From NCBI RefSeq assembly GCF_000020325.1, contig NC_010730.1, positions 827,501 through 891,500 on the forward strand: a stretch of DNA of 64,000 bases, written 5' to 3'. The notes beneath the pieces are model-generated. The model saw nothing but the letters and a program-made list of their open reading frames with translations. It did no database searches and had not been told where the DNA came from. Position 1 is the stretch's first letter. Every line of letters begins with the position of its first letter. Source of the stretch: Sulfurihydrogenibium sp. YO3AOP1. GTDB taxonomy: Bacteria; Aquificota; Aquificia; Aquificales; Hydrogenothermaceae. The position numbers and the translations under genes are program-made. Of this stretch, positions 39,425-48,620 are shown piece after piece.

Positions 39425-39578
39425 GTCATTCTGAGCGTCAACGAAGAATATCCTGTTTTTTTCTTTTCAAAAAACATCAAAAGAGGAGATCCTTCGGCTT
39501 ACAGCCTCAGGATGACAAGAAAAGGTAAATTCATTTTACACATACATTACAACTTACAGGAATTTTAGAACATCCTCA
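39425..39578. repeat. Family A element upstream of the NlpC/P60 gene
   Basis: Arm 1 at 39425-39453 (GTCATTCTGAGCGTCAACGA...), inverted arm 2 at 39483-39515 (tip GGCT-TACA-GCC), and a right end AATTTTAGAACATCCTC near 39578. A clear left terminal repeat is missing. It fills the 255-bp gap after dcd, just before the next promoter. Confidence 0.65.
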
Positions 39579-39586
39579 TAAAAAAG

Positions 39587-39615
39587 TTTACAAAAAATTT
39601 TTTTACTGTTATAAT
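39587..39615 (+). promoter_or_regulatory. Promoter of the NlpC/P60-hslV-priA transcript
   Basis: TTTACA (39587-39592), 17 nt, TATAAT (39610-39615) with TG just ahead of the -10. The start codon is about 34 bp downstream. Good agreement with the sigma-70 consensus. Confidence 0.65.
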
Positions 39616-39648
39616 TTAAATTAGTTTTATAAGAATAGGGGGATGAAT

Positions 39649-40371
39649 ATGAAACTATCCAAGAAAATTATAGGTACGTTTTTAAGTTTGTCAATTTTTA
39701 TTCTACCAAATATAGCAGAAGCTAAAACTAAAGGTCATTCAAGTAAAAAAGCAAACCATCATGCAACAAAAGTATCTAAAAAATCAAGCCATGCAAAAAA
39801 AAGCCATAAACATATAAAGATAACTAAGGTTTCTTACTCTTACGGTCCAAGAGTGTATGGTGATTACCTTGAGCCTAATAGGGATATTTACAAGTATGCA
39901 GTAGGATTACTTGGTACAAAGTACACTTTTGGCGGAAACTCTATAAACGGGATAGATTGTTCATCTTTTGTTCAACACGTTTTTGAGCTTGCAGGATTTA
40001 AACTTCCAAGAACCGCAAGAGAACAAGCAAGATATGGATATTTTGTTAGAAGAGAAAGCTTAAAACCGGGAGACTTATTATTCTTTGCAACTTATGCAAG
40101 CTTTCCTTCCCACGTAGGGATTTATATTGGCGATGGTAAAATGATTCATGCCTCTTCTAAAGGTGGAAGAGTTGAATTAGCAAATATTAATGAAGATTAT
40201 TATGTGAGAAGATTTTTATTTGCTAAAAGAATTCCGGCTAATATTAAAGACTTGAAAGAAGTTGAAGATATTGACTCTATGGAGCAGTATATGAACGACA
40301 ATACATCTGAAAAGAGTAAAGAAAACGACCCAATAGCAAAGATAATACAGGAAAAGAATGGAAAAAATTAA
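39649..40371 (+). CDS. Secreted NlpC/P60-family peptidoglycan endopeptidase
   Basis: About 240 residues from the ATG at 39649; the in-frame ATG at 39643 touches the AGGGGG site and is too close. A signal peptide ([21 protein letters not shown]) leads to a Lys/His/Ser-rich basic linker (about 25-60), then the NlpC/P60 domain: Cys in [17 protein letters not shown] and His in [20 protein letters not shown]. It should cleave peptide cross-links in the periplasm; the basic linker may bind anionic wall material. hslV overlaps its end by 14 bp. Confidence 0.9.
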   Translation: MKLSKKIIGTFLSLSIFILPNIAEAKTKGHSSKKANHHATKVSKKSSHAKKSHKHIKITKVSYSYGPRVYGDYLEPNRDIYKYAVGLLGTKYTFGGNSINGIDCSSFVQHVFELAGFKLPRTAREQARYGYFVRRESLKPGDLLFFATYASFPSHVGIYIGDGKMIHASSKGGRVELANINEDYYVRRFLFAKRIPANIKDLKEVEDIDSMEQYMNDNTSEKSKENDPIAKIIQEKNGKN

Positions 40372-40894
40372 AAGTACAACAATATTAGCTGTTAGAAGAA
40401 ACGGAAAAACAGTTATAGCCGGAGATGGTCAAGTAACTCTTGGGTCTGCTGTTGTTAAGCATACAGCAAAAAAGATAAGAGTTTTAAATGAAGGTAAAGT
40501 TATAGTTGGTTTTGCAGGCAGTGCTGCAGATGGTCTCGCATTGATGGAAAGGTTAGAAGAAAAACTAAACAAGTATAAAGGAAATTTAGTCAAATCTGCA
40601 GTAGAGCTGGCAAAAGACTGGAGATTAGATAAATATCTAAGAAGATTAGAAGCTGTAATGATAGCTGCAGATAAAAATAATATGCTTTTACTCTCTGGAA
40701 ATGGTGATGTGATAGAACCTGATGAGCCTGTTTTGGCTATAGGTTCTGGTGGAGATTATGCAAGGTCTGCTGCGTTGGCGCTCTATAGAAATACAGATCT
40801 TGATGCTCGCAAAATCGTAGAAGAGGCGATGAAGATAGCCGGGGAAATCTGCATTTACACCAACCAAAACTTTGTAATAGAAGAAATTGAATGA
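40358..40894 (+). CDS. hslV: ATP-dependent protease peptidase subunit HslV
   Basis: 178 residues, proteasome beta-type. After a six-residue extension (MEKIKS) the sequence [23 protein letters not shown] matches the mature N-terminus, so the catalytic Thr would be exposed by removing more than the initiator Met. [14 protein letters not shown] and [20 protein letters not shown] are also typical. It partners with the HslU unfoldase, whose gene is not in this window. Overlaps the preceding gene by 14 bp and priA by 8 bp. Confidence 0.95.
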   Translation: MEKIKSTTILAVRRNGKTVIAGDGQVTLGSAVVKHTAKKIRVLNEGKVIVGFAGSAADGLALMERLEEKLNKYKGNLVKSAVELAKDWRLDKYLRRLEAVMIAADKNNMLLLSGNGDVIEPDEPVLAIGSGGDYARSAALALYRNTDLDARKIVEEAMKIAGEICIYTNQNFVIEEIE

Positions 40895-42872
40895 AATCTT
40901 TCTTGAAGTAGCTGTTCCTGTACCACTTTACCAAACTTTTTGGTACAGGTTTCAAACTGAGTCCTTAGAAAATTTTGTAGGCAGAAGAGTAATTGTTTCA
41001 TTTAAGAGTACTAAATCCTATGGATTAGTCATTGGAATATCTAATTCTATCAAAAACGTTCCGGCAGAATATAGAAGCAAACTAAAAGATATCATAAAAA
41101 TCGATGATTTTCAAGTATTTACAGAAAAAGAAATAAACATCATTAAAAAAATTTCAGATTATTATCTATCTCCGATAGGTTTGACGATAGATTTTTTCAT
41201 TCCAAATATCTTAAGAGAAAAAGCCATAAAAGACCCGCTTGCTTTTAAAGTTTTTAACATTAATGAAAATGTAGAGCTTAAAAAAATCTCAGAAACAGCT
41301 AAAAAAATTATTCAAATCATTCAAGAAAATCAGGAAGTATCTTATGAAGATTTATTATCACTTGGATTTTCTAAAAAAAGTATTAAGAGTTTGCTTGATA
41401 AAGGTATTCTTATTCCTGTTGAAAGTAGTATAAAAATAAAAACTCCTGTCTTTAGACAGCCAAAAACGGCTGACTATACTCCAAAACTATTAGAAAGTCA
41501 GATGTATGTTTATGATAGATTTTATTTCAAAAATAGGTTAAAAGCTTACACATCGCTTATAAAAAAATATGTTAAAACAAATAAAAGTGTGTTGATTGTC
41601 GTTCCAAGCATTGCCTTTGGAAATATACTTTATAAAGATTTATCTCAAAAGTTTGAAAATGTATATTTTTATCATGATGGAATTAGTCCAAAGCTTCAGT
41701 TTGAAATTTTTAAAGAGATAACAAATAATCCATCTATTGTGATCGGAACAGTATCTTCTTTGCTTATTCCTATAAAAGACTTAAATCTCTTAATTCTTGA
41801 GCAAGAACATTCATCAGCTTACAAAGTTTTAAGGTCTCCAAGATTTGAGACAAAAAGGGTTTTATATTACATTCATAAAGAAAAAAATATTCCAATCATC
41901 TTAGCATCTTCTATCTTATCCATCGAAAGCTACTTGATTAATGCTACAAATCTAAAAAAAGATAAAGATGTTATAAAATCTTATGTAGAAATCAATCCTT
42001 TTAAGTCTATCAATAAAACTTTAAATAAACTCCAAAGCTTGATTTCAAAGAAAGGAAGAACTCTGATTTTAACTAATAAAAGCTATTACTCCGGGTTCAT
42101 TTACTGTCCAAGATGTGGATGGGAAGCAGTTTGTCCAACCTGTGATGTTCCGCTAAAAACTTACATTCAAAATAACACTAAAATTTTCAGATGTCCATCT
42201 TGTAAAAAAAGGTTTGAATACTTTAAAACCTGTCCTGAATGTGATTTTAAGCTAAAGGAGACTGGATTTGGAAAAGAGTTTGTTTTTGAATTTCTTAAAA
42301 AAAGTGATAAACTTAGAAAGCTACTGGATTCTAATAAAATCATTGTAGAATCAAGTTTAAAGGATATATTGCAGTTTGAAAGCTTTGATATGGTTATAAA
42401 TCTTTATCCTGATTTTATTTTAGATTTACCTGATTATAGGTCAAATGAAAAATTTTTAAGGTCTGTAATATCTCCGTTAACAGTAGCTAAGGATAATTAT
42501 ATCATTTTTTCTAATACACTGGAGAGTTGGCTTGCGGAAAACATTGGAGCTAAATCCTTGGATGTAAATCAAATTTTAGAAAATTTTTATAAAAAAGAAA
42601 CTATCTATAGAAAGAAAAACAAGCTACCACCGTTTTTAAAGCTTGTAAGATTTAAAATTGTGTTTAAACCAACTCAAAAAGAGTATGTTGAAAAGGTATT
42701 GAGAGAAATCTCAAGCTTGAAAGTATATTCTTTCTCTCAAAAATCAAATAGTTTTAATTATTATTTTGAGTATAAATCAGAAAAAGAAAAGGAAATGATA
42801 AAGGTTTTAGCTGAAAAACTGTTAAAAAAGGGTGTGGATGTAATTATAGAAGTCGACCCTAAGAGTTTTTAA
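40887..42872 (+). CDS. priA: PriA-like primosomal protein N' with degenerate ATPase motifs
   Basis: 661 residues with the PriA outline: N-terminal DNA-binding domain ([15 protein letters not shown]), winged-helix-like region (about 110-190), helicase lobes, and an intact zinc site of four CxxC pairs ([13 protein letters not shown] and [17 protein letters not shown]). However Walker A is absent: the GVTGSGKTEVY region is replaced by [15 protein letters not shown] (about 207-221). The DEEH box reads EQEH (about 302), and the QVAGRAGR motif VI is replaced by [11 protein letters not shown]. It is probably a helicase-inactive restart scaffold. Start TTG 40887 overlaps hslV by 8 bp; the reading frame is intact. 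Confidence 0.88.
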   Translation: MNEIFLEVAVPVPLYQTFWYRFQTESLENFVGRRVIVSFKSTKSYGLVIGISNSIKNVPAEYRSKLKDIIKIDDFQVFTEKEINIIKKISDYYLSPIGLTIDFFIPNILREKAIKDPLAFKVFNINENVELKKISETAKKIIQIIQENQEVSYEDLLSLGFSKKSIKSLLDKGILIPVESSIKIKTPVFRQPKTADYTPKLLESQMYVYDRFYFKNRLKAYTSLIKKYVKTNKSVLIVVPSIAFGNILYKDLSQKFENVYFYHDGISPKLQFEIFKEITNNPSIVIGTVSSLLIPIKDLNLLILEQEHSSAYKVLRSPRFETKRVLYYIHKEKNIPIILASSILSIESYLINATNLKKDKDVIKSYVEINPFKSINKTLNKLQSLISKKGRTLILTNKSYYSGFIYCPRCGWEAVCPTCDVPLKTYIQNNTKIFRCPSCKKRFEYFKTCPECDFKLKETGFGKEFVFEFLKKSDKLRKLLDSNKIIVESSLKDILQFESFDMVINLYPDFILDLPDYRSNEKFLRSVISPLTVAKDNYIIFSNTLESWLAENIGAKSLDVNQILENFYKKETIYRKKNKLPPFLKLVRFKIVFKPTQKEYVEKVLREISSLKVYSFSQKSNSFNYYFEYKSEKEKEMIKVLAEKLLKKGVDVIIEVDPKSF

Positions 42873-42912
42873 TACCTTGGGTGGGAAATTAGTGGTTTTT
42901 ATAAAATTTAAA

Positions 42913-43022
42913 AAGGAGAAGCTTCGGATTTAGGTCCTCAGGATAACGGTCAAAGGTTGGTTGATAAATATCTGAGAAAGGGTAACCTCATTTGTCATTC
43001 TGCAGCCGGCGAAGAATCTCCT
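42913..43022. repeat. Family A arms after priA
   Basis: An inverted, decayed large arm at 42913-42946 (GGAGAAGCTTCGGATTTAGG...) and a small arm at 42993-43022 of the CAGCCGGCGAAGAATCTCC type. They lie in the 233-bp gap before the transporter operon. Terminal inverted repeats are not recognisable here. Confidence 0.6.
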
Positions 43023-43105
43023 ACTTTTGTTGAATTTTTCACCTGACGTATATTATTTATATATACTAATAAAATATAGCATCTTCCTAAAACAGAGGTT
43101 AATTT

Positions 43106-44224
43106 ATGAAAAAAATATTCTTAATTTTTGCGATTTTTTTTGTATCAACAGCTTTACTTTACTTCTATAACAAAAACAAAAACGGATATGAAACTTATAA
43201 GCTTGAGAAAAAAGAGGTTGTTAAATCTATTTATGCTTCCGGATATATAGATAGTGAAAATAGCGTAATAGTTAAATCAGAAGTTTCTGGCTACGTTGAA
43301 AAAATATATGTAAAGGAAAACGACCAAGTAAAGAAAGGTCAAATCATTGCGAAAATATCAAATCCTACACTTTATGAAAATCTAAAAGATATAGAGTTTC
43401 AAGCACAGCTTGTCAAACAAAAACTTTCTGAAAATTCAGATTTTAGAAAGCAGTTTATCGAAAATATAGAAATGAAAAAAGCAAACTATGAAAATCTTTT
43501 AAAGGTTTACGAGAGAAGAAAAAATCTATTTGAAAAAGGGTTGATCCCAAAAGAGCAGTTTGATGAGGTAGCTAAAAATTTAGAAGTAGCCAAGAGAGAT
43601 TATGAGAAAGCGGTTGCAAGCTATCAAGATAGTTTAAAAGAGTTGTCTTATCAGCTAAAAAGCTTTGAAGCTAAAAAGGCGGAAGTAGCCAAAGAGATTG
43701 ATAAATACTATATAAAATCTCCGACAGATGGCAAAGTTTTAAGAAAATTTGTAAATGAAGGAGACTATATAAACAATATCTCTCAAAATAATCAGCTTTT
43801 TGCTATTGGAAGTTTAGATAAGAGAGAGACGGTTTTATTGGTAGATGAAGAGTATGCACCACTGCTTAAAGAAGGAATGGAAGTTCTCGTAAAGCTTGAT
43901 TCTTATCCGGATAAAGTTTTCACCGGAAAAATCAAAACGATAGAGTCTCAATCTGACAAAAATTCAAGGACGGTCAAAGTTAAAGCAGATGTTAACTATG
44001 ACAGACCTGTATTGTTAAACATGACGGTAGAATCTAATATAATTTTAGGAAAGGTTTCTGGCTTGTTTATTCCAGAAAATGCTTATAAAAATGGCTATGT
44101 CAAATTGTTAGAAAATGGAGAAATCAAGAATGTTAAAGTAGAAGTTGATAAAGAAAAATATAATGGTTATCTAAAAGCTTTAAGTGGTTTAAACGAAGGT
44201 CAAATCATAGTTATTGGTAAATAA
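43106..44224 (+). CDS. Periplasmic adaptor (HlyD/MacA-like) subunit of ABC efflux system
   Basis: 372 residues. An N-terminal membrane anchor (IFLIFAIFFVSTALLYFY) is followed by a split lipoyl domain (SEVSGYVEKIYVKENDQVKKGQIIAKI and the second half PTDGKVLRKFVNEGDYI; quoted in parts: GYVEKIYVKENDQVKKGQ), a long coiled-coil hairpin (about 90-200), and a beta-barrel (VLLVDEEYAPLLKEGMEVLV). It links an inner-membrane ABC transporter to an outer-membrane channel. The permease starts 1 nt after its stop, the ATPase follows, forming a MacA-MacB-like set with the MacB parts on two genes. Confidence 0.9.
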   Translation: MKKIFLIFAIFFVSTALLYFYNKNKNGYETYKLEKKEVVKSIYASGYIDSENSVIVKSEVSGYVEKIYVKENDQVKKGQIIAKISNPTLYENLKDIEFQAQLVKQKLSENSDFRKQFIENIEMKKANYENLLKVYERRKNLFEKGLIPKEQFDEVAKNLEVAKRDYEKAVASYQDSLKELSYQLKSFEAKKAEVAKEIDKYYIKSPTDGKVLRKFVNEGDYINNISQNNQLFAIGSLDKRETVLLVDEEYAPLLKEGMEVLVKLDSYPDKVFTGKIKTIESQSDKNSRTVKVKADVNYDRPVLLNMTVESNIILGKVSGLFIPENAYKNGYVKLLENGEIKNVKVEVDKEKYNGYLKALSGLNEGQIIVIGK

Positions 44225-44225
44225 G

Positions 44226-45479
44226 ATGTATCATATACTTTTTTTAGCTTTAAAGTTTTTAGTTGAAAGAAAAAGACAGACTTTTGTCTCAATTGTTGGT
44301 GTTGGAATCGGTGTTGCAGCTTTTATAGTTATGGCTTCATTGATGAATGGATTTCAAAAATACTTTGTAGAGCAAGCAATAGACTTAAACGCACACATTA
44401 CACTTAAGACAAAACCGGAAGATATACCGGATAGAATTTTAAAAATTTACTATGGTGATAAAATTATTCCGGTAATTCTTGGGTCTAAACCGCCTGAAAA
44501 GAAGGATAAAATCACAGATTACAAATTTATAATAGAAAAGTACTCAAACAATCCTGATATTCTTGGAGTAGCACCACATCTTGTAAGTCAAGGTATATTA
44601 AAATATGGAACGGTTGAAAAGTCTGGGTCATTGATTGGTATAGACCCAAATTTGGAAAGAAAAGCATCGGTAATTGATAAATTTATAGAAAATAAACGAT
44701 TAGATGTTTTATTAGCAGACGAAAACAGCATAATTATCGGTAAACTTCTTGCCAAAGACCTTGGAATATACGAAACGGGAAAAAAAGTAATACTAACAAC
44801 GCCAAACGGAAACACACATCTGTTTAAAGTTGTTGATTTTTTTAACTCAGGAATTACAAACTTAGACCAAACAAGAGTTTATCTAAACCTTAGAACGCTT
44901 CAGACCATGCTTCAAAGACCAAATGAAGTTAATGAGCTAATATTTAAAATAAAAGACGTAAATAAAGCAGAAAGGTTAGCAAGATTAATCTCGCAAGAGA
45001 CCGGTTATTACACTGAAAGCTGGCAATTTGCATACAAAAACTTTTTACAGCTTTTTAAAATTCAAAACTACATCACGTACATGATAGTATTTGCTATTTT
45101 GGTAGTATCAGCTTTTGGAATTTTTAACATCATAATGATGACAGTTATGGAAAAGAAAAAAGATATAGCAATTTTAAAGACCGTTGGATATGAAGATGAT
45201 GAAATAATAAAAATCTTTACATTTCAAGGTATAATCATTGGCTTTTTTGGCTACATAATAGGAGCAATACTTGGCTATTCTATCCAAGAATGGCTATCAA
45301 GCTTAAGAATAGACGTTGAAGGCTTAATAAGAGCAAAAGGCTTTATTCTTGACAGAAGTATTCTTTACTTTGTTTATGGCTTTGTTTTTTCAATGTTTTT
45401 CTCCATATTGGCATCTTTTTATCCATCTTACAAAGCATCTAAGCTAAATCCTGTTGATATTTTTAGAAGTGGTGGATGA
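44226..45479 (+). CDS. ABC transporter permease, MacB/FtsX family
   Basis: About 417 residues from ATG 44226; an in-frame TTG at 44214 would overlap the adaptor. One N-terminal transmembrane helix (FVSIVGVGIGVAAFIVMASLM), a large periplasmic MacB-PCD domain (about 40-270), then three C-terminal helices (IVFAILVVSAFGIFNIIMMT, IIIGFFGYIIGAILGYSI, YFVYGFVFSMFFSILASFY) with the FtsX signature KKKDIAILKTVGYEDDEI. Overlaps the ATPase start by 4 bp. Export substrate unknown; LolCE-like lipoprotein release is an alternative, but the adaptor argues for MacB. Confidence 0.9.
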   Translation: MYHILFLALKFLVERKRQTFVSIVGVGIGVAAFIVMASLMNGFQKYFVEQAIDLNAHITLKTKPEDIPDRILKIYYGDKIIPVILGSKPPEKKDKITDYKFIIEKYSNNPDILGVAPHLVSQGILKYGTVEKSGSLIGIDPNLERKASVIDKFIENKRLDVLLADENSIIIGKLLAKDLGIYETGKKVILTTPNGNTHLFKVVDFFNSGITNLDQTRVYLNLRTLQTMLQRPNEVNELIFKIKDVNKAERLARLISQETGYYTESWQFAYKNFLQLFKIQNYITYMIVFAILVVSAFGIFNIIMMTVMEKKKDIAILKTVGYEDDEIIKIFTFQGIIIGFFGYIIGAILGYSIQEWLSSLRIDVEGLIRAKGFILDRSILYFVYGFVFSMFFSILASFYPSYKASKLNPVDIFRSGG

Positions 45480-46150
45480 TGGAAATTATAAAAGTAGAAA
45501 ATATAAACAAGTTTATTGCTAATGAGCATATTTTAAAAAATATTAATCTTTCAGTAAAACAAGGAGAGTTTGTAAGTATTATAGGTCCATCCGGTTCAGG
45601 AAAAAGTACATTACTATACATACTTGGACTTTTAGACCAGCCAACAGATGGAAAAGTTTTTGTTGAAAATCAAGAAATAAATTTTAAGGATAAAAAAAGA
45701 ATTTCAGAAATAAGAAACAAGAAATTTGGATTCGTGTTTCAGTTTCATTATCTGATAAATGAACTTACAGCTTTAGAAAATGTTATGGTTCCAATGTTAA
45801 AAAGTGGAGTAGAAAAATCTGCGGCAGCGGATAAGGCAATAAAAAATCTCGAAAAGCTTGAACTTGAAAAAAAGCAAGACAGAAGACCTTACGAGTTATC
45901 AGGTGGCGAACAGCAGAGAGTATCTATTGCAAGAGCTTTATCAAACAATCCATTGGTAATTATTGCAGACGAACCAACGGGGAATCTTGACTCAAAAAAT
46001 ACCGAAATAGTCATGGAAATATTTGAAAATCTAAACAAAGAAGGAAGAACTATAATCATGGTAACTCACGAAATTGATTTAGCAGAAAGAACTCAAAGAA
46101 TCATAAAATTAAAAGATGGTGAAATTATAGAAGATTTAAAGAAAATTTGA
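45476..46150 (+). CDS. ABC transporter ATP-binding protein (MacB/LolD-like)
   Basis: 224 residues. Walker A GPSGSGKST (about 38-46), Q-loop FQFHYLINELTALENV, signature LSGGEQQRVSIARAL (about 141-155), Walker B VIIADEPTGNLDS and the H-loop in IIMVTHEIDLAER. It energises the preceding permease. Start overlaps the permease stop by 4 bp (ATGA-type). MotA follows after 38 bp with its own -10-like TATAAT (46153-46158). Confidence 0.95.
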   Translation: MMEIIKVENINKFIANEHILKNINLSVKQGEFVSIIGPSGSGKSTLLYILGLLDQPTDGKVFVENQEINFKDKKRISEIRNKKFGFVFQFHYLINELTALENVMVPMLKSGVEKSAAADKAIKNLEKLELEKKQDRRPYELSGGEQQRVSIARALSNNPLVIIADEPTGNLDSKNTEIVMEIFENLNKEGRTIIMVTHEIDLAERTQRIIKLKDGEIIEDLKKI

Positions 46151-46188
46151 GTTATAATAATTTCTAAAAAAGGGAGGCATAAAAAATA

Positions 46189-46950
46189 ATGGATATTACC
46201 ACAATCGGTGGGATAATCGCTGCCTTAGTTTTGTTTGCTGTAGGTGATATAATGGAAGGTGGAAACCCGGCCGGACTTGTTCATATATCTTCTATTATAA
46301 TAGTCGTACCTACAACATTATCAGCTGCTGCTGTAGCAACAAAACAAAAATATGTTGCAGCTGCTTACAAAGAACTTAAAATCGTATTTGGTAATCCTCA
46401 ATTAAATCCAGAAGAGACTTTAGAACAAATTATAAAAATAGCTGAAAAGGCAAGGAAAGAAGGAATTTTAGCAATAGAATCTGATATAGGTAATATAGAT
46501 GATCCATTTTTTAGAAAAGGTCTGCAGATGCTTGTAGATGGATTAGAGCCTGAGGTAATTAGAGAAAGAATGGAGTTGGAGATTGGAGAGATAGAAGAGT
46601 ATTACGAAGGTGCTGCAAAATACTGGATTACGGCAGGAGAAACTACGCCGGTTTTTGGTCTTGTCGGTGCAGTTATGGGATTAATCCTTGCATTAAAAAG
46701 ACTTGAAAATCCGGTAGAAATGGCAGAAGGTATAGCGGGTGCTTTTACTGCAACTGTTACAGGTATCGTATCTTCCTATCTCCTTTTTGGTCCATGGGGA
46801 CACAAAATGAAAGCTAAAGCTAAAGATATAATTAAAACTAGAGAAATGATATTAGAAGGTATAATTGGAATAGCATTATCTAAAAATCCAAAAATGCTTA
46901 GAGAACAGCTTATGATTTACACAGGAAAATCTGAAGCTAAAGAGGCTTAA
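46189..46950 (+). CDS. motA: Flagellar motor stator protein MotA
   Basis: 253 residues with four hydrophobic helices: IGGIIAALVLFAVGDIMEGG, IIIVVPTTLSAAAVA, and the pair TPVFGLVGAVMGLILAL and FTATVTGIVSSYLLFGP, which carry the conserved prolines and glycines of MotA. The large cytoplasmic loop (about 60-165) contains EEYYEGAAKYWITAGE. With MotB it forms the ion channel that drives rotation. Strong GGGAGG upstream. motB begins 3 bp later. It implies a flagellated organism. Confidence 0.94.
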   Translation: MDITTIGGIIAALVLFAVGDIMEGGNPAGLVHISSIIIVVPTTLSAAAVATKQKYVAAAYKELKIVFGNPQLNPEETLEQIIKIAEKARKEGILAIESDIGNIDDPFFRKGLQMLVDGLEPEVIRERMELEIGEIEEYYEGAAKYWITAGETTPVFGLVGAVMGLILALKRLENPVEMAEGIAGAFTATVTGIVSSYLLFGPWGHKMKAKAKDIIKTREMILEGIIGIALSKNPKMLREQLMIYTGKSEAKEA

Positions 46951-46953
46951 AAT

Positions 46954-47748
46954 ATGGCAAGAAAGAAAAAACATGAAGAACACGGTGCAGGGGAAAGGTG
47001 GGCTGTACCATACGCAGACTTTCTATCATTACTTTTAGCTCTCTTTATCGCACTTTTTGCTATTTCTACAATAGATAAGAAAAAATTAGCGTCATTTGTT
47101 GAAGCTATATCTGCTGCATTTAGCTTTAAACCAATATCTTCGTCTGCCCCTACATCAATAATTGAAGGTGTGGGGGTAAAACAAAAGAGAGAAGATGCGA
47201 AGAAAAAAATAAAAGAAAGAGTTGAGCAGATTATTAAAAAACTAAATCTTGAAGGAAAAGTTAGCGTTGAAGTAATTCCTATGGGTGTAAGAATTAGAAT
47301 ATTAGATTATATATTGTTTCCTCCATGTAGCACAGAAATCAATCAAGAATATAAAGAATTATTAAATGGGATTGCTGAAGTTATAAAAGAAGCCAAACTG
47401 CCGGTAGAAGTTGAAGGACATACAGATGATATCCCACCCGGACCAACCTGTATTTATCCATCAAACTGGGAGCTTTCTGCATCCAGAGCTGCTGCAGTTG
47501 TAAGATATTTAATAACTGCCGGGAATTTACCGCCATACCTATTTAGTGCAGTAGGTTATGCTGACACAAAACCAATCTCTCCAAATAATTCTGAACTAGG
47601 AAGAAAGTTAAATAGAAGAATCGAAATAAATCTTATTACAGGTACTGATAAAGAAGCAGAATTAAAAGAAAAAGCAGATTTTATATATAAAGAAAATTCT
47701 GAAGAGAAAAATGAAAAACAAAAAACAACTACTGAAAGTAAAAGATAA
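46954..47748 (+). CDS. motB: Flagellar motor stator protein MotB
   Basis: 264 residues. The single N-terminal membrane helix contains the essential ion-binding Asp in VPYADFLSLLLALFIALFAI (Asp about 22). A plug/linker follows, then an OmpA-like peptidoglycan-binding domain with EVEGHTDDIPPGPTCIYPSN, WELSASRAAAVVRYL, and GRKLNRRIEI. It anchors the stator to the cell wall. Its last 38 bp overlap the fliJ-like gene in another frame. Confidence 0.95.
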   Translation: MARKKKHEEHGAGERWAVPYADFLSLLLALFIALFAISTIDKKKLASFVEAISAAFSFKPISSSAPTSIIEGVGVKQKREDAKKKIKERVEQIIKKLNLEGKVSVEVIPMGVRIRILDYILFPPCSTEINQEYKELLNGIAEVIKEAKLPVEVEGHTDDIPPGPTCIYPSNWELSASRAAAVVRYLITAGNLPPYLFSAVGYADTKPISPNNSELGRKLNRRIEINLITGTDKEAELKEKADFIYKENSEEKNEKQKTTTESKR

Positions 47749-48127
47749 TTATTTAAACGCTGAAAAAGAAAAGCTGAAAAATATTGATGAGACCTTAGAG
47801 ACATTTTATAATAAAAAATCCGCCATTGAAAATGAAATAAAGTTAGTATTAGAGCTTAATATTAACGATATCTTTTCGATGGGACAAAAATATGAATTTA
47901 TCAATTATCAAAAAGAAAAATTAAAAAAGATAGAAGAAGAGATAAAATCCTTAGAGAGAGAAAAAGAGCAAATTAAAGAAAAGATAGCATTACTAAATGC
48001 AGAGAAAAAAGCTATTGATAAATATTTTACTTTAAAAGTAAACAAAAAACAGATTTTAGACAATTTTAAAGAAATGGTGGAGTCAAATGAGATTTTTAAT
48101 AGGAATTCTATTTTTAATAAGCAGTAG
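47711..48127 (+). CDS. FliJ-like coiled-coil protein
   Basis: 138 residues, nearly all charged coiled coil (EEIKSLEREKEQIKEKIALL is representative), without signal peptide. FliJ is a cytoplasmic export chaperone of similar length and make-up, but sequence alone gives only composition-level support. Context is persuasive: it overlaps motB by 38 bp and the MotE-like gene by 41 bp. Long overlaps on both sides indicate strict co-translation. Confidence 0.6.
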   Translation: MKNKKQLLKVKDNYLNAEKEKLKNIDETLETFYNKKSAIENEIKLVLELNINDIFSMGQKYEFINYQKEKLKKIEEEIKSLEREKEQIKEKIALLNAEKKAIDKYFTLKVNKKQILDNFKEMVESNEIFNRNSIFNKQ

Positions 48128-48524
48128 CTTTGCACAAGTTGAAGAGCTAAAAAAAGAAGCTGAAAAATTAAAACAGATAAGAGATGAAATAAAAGCAACA
48201 TATCAAAAAAACGAAGCTTTATTAGAACAAATAAAAAAAGAAAAACAAGCTTTAGAGCTTTTGAAGAAAGAGATAGAAGAAAGTAAGAAAAAAATTCAAG
48301 ATGAAAGATATAAAAAGCTTGCAAAAGTATTTGAAAAAATGGACCCAGAGATGGCAGGCCAGAAACTGTCTAAAATGGAGTCAGCTGAAGATGCTGCATA
48401 TATTATTTTTAATATGAATGAAAAAAAAGCAGCAGCTGTACTTGATAATACCGACCCAATAATGGTTAGTAAAATCGTAAAAATTTTAACAAGATTGAAA
48501 GAAGAAAGTAATATCAAAAATTGA
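48087..48524 (+). CDS. MotE-like secreted protein (MgtE-N-type domain)
   Basis: 145 residues. A signal peptide (FLIGILFLISSSFA, cleavage near residue 16) is followed by a coiled coil (about 20-85) and a small MgtE_N-like domain (KVFEKMDPEMAGQKLSKMES, IIFNMNEKKAAAVLDNTDPI). This layout matches MotE, the periplasmic motor protein of Helicobacter/Campylobacter-type flagella. Presence directly behind motAB supports a stator-assembly role here. An intrinsic terminator-like hairpin at 48725-48750 lies downstream. Confidence 0.8.
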   Translation: MRFLIGILFLISSSFAQVEELKKEAEKLKQIRDEIKATYQKNEALLEQIKKEKQALELLKKEIEESKKKIQDERYKKLAKVFEKMDPEMAGQKLSKMESAEDAAYIIFNMNEKKAAAVLDNTDPIMVSKIVKILTRLKEESNIKN

Positions 48525-48620
48525 ATGATTAGCAGCAAACAGCAAGATAGACAAGACTGATTGTAAGTTTCCTGTTTTAATACAGAAATGTTCCGTAAGT
48601 CTGAAACGATGTTTAGTATT

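Noticed and set aside
47908-48324. 138-codon minus-strand frame opposite the fliJ-like and motE-like genes
   Set aside because: Leu/Phe/Ser-rich low-complexity translation mirrors A-rich coiled-coil codons on the plus strand.
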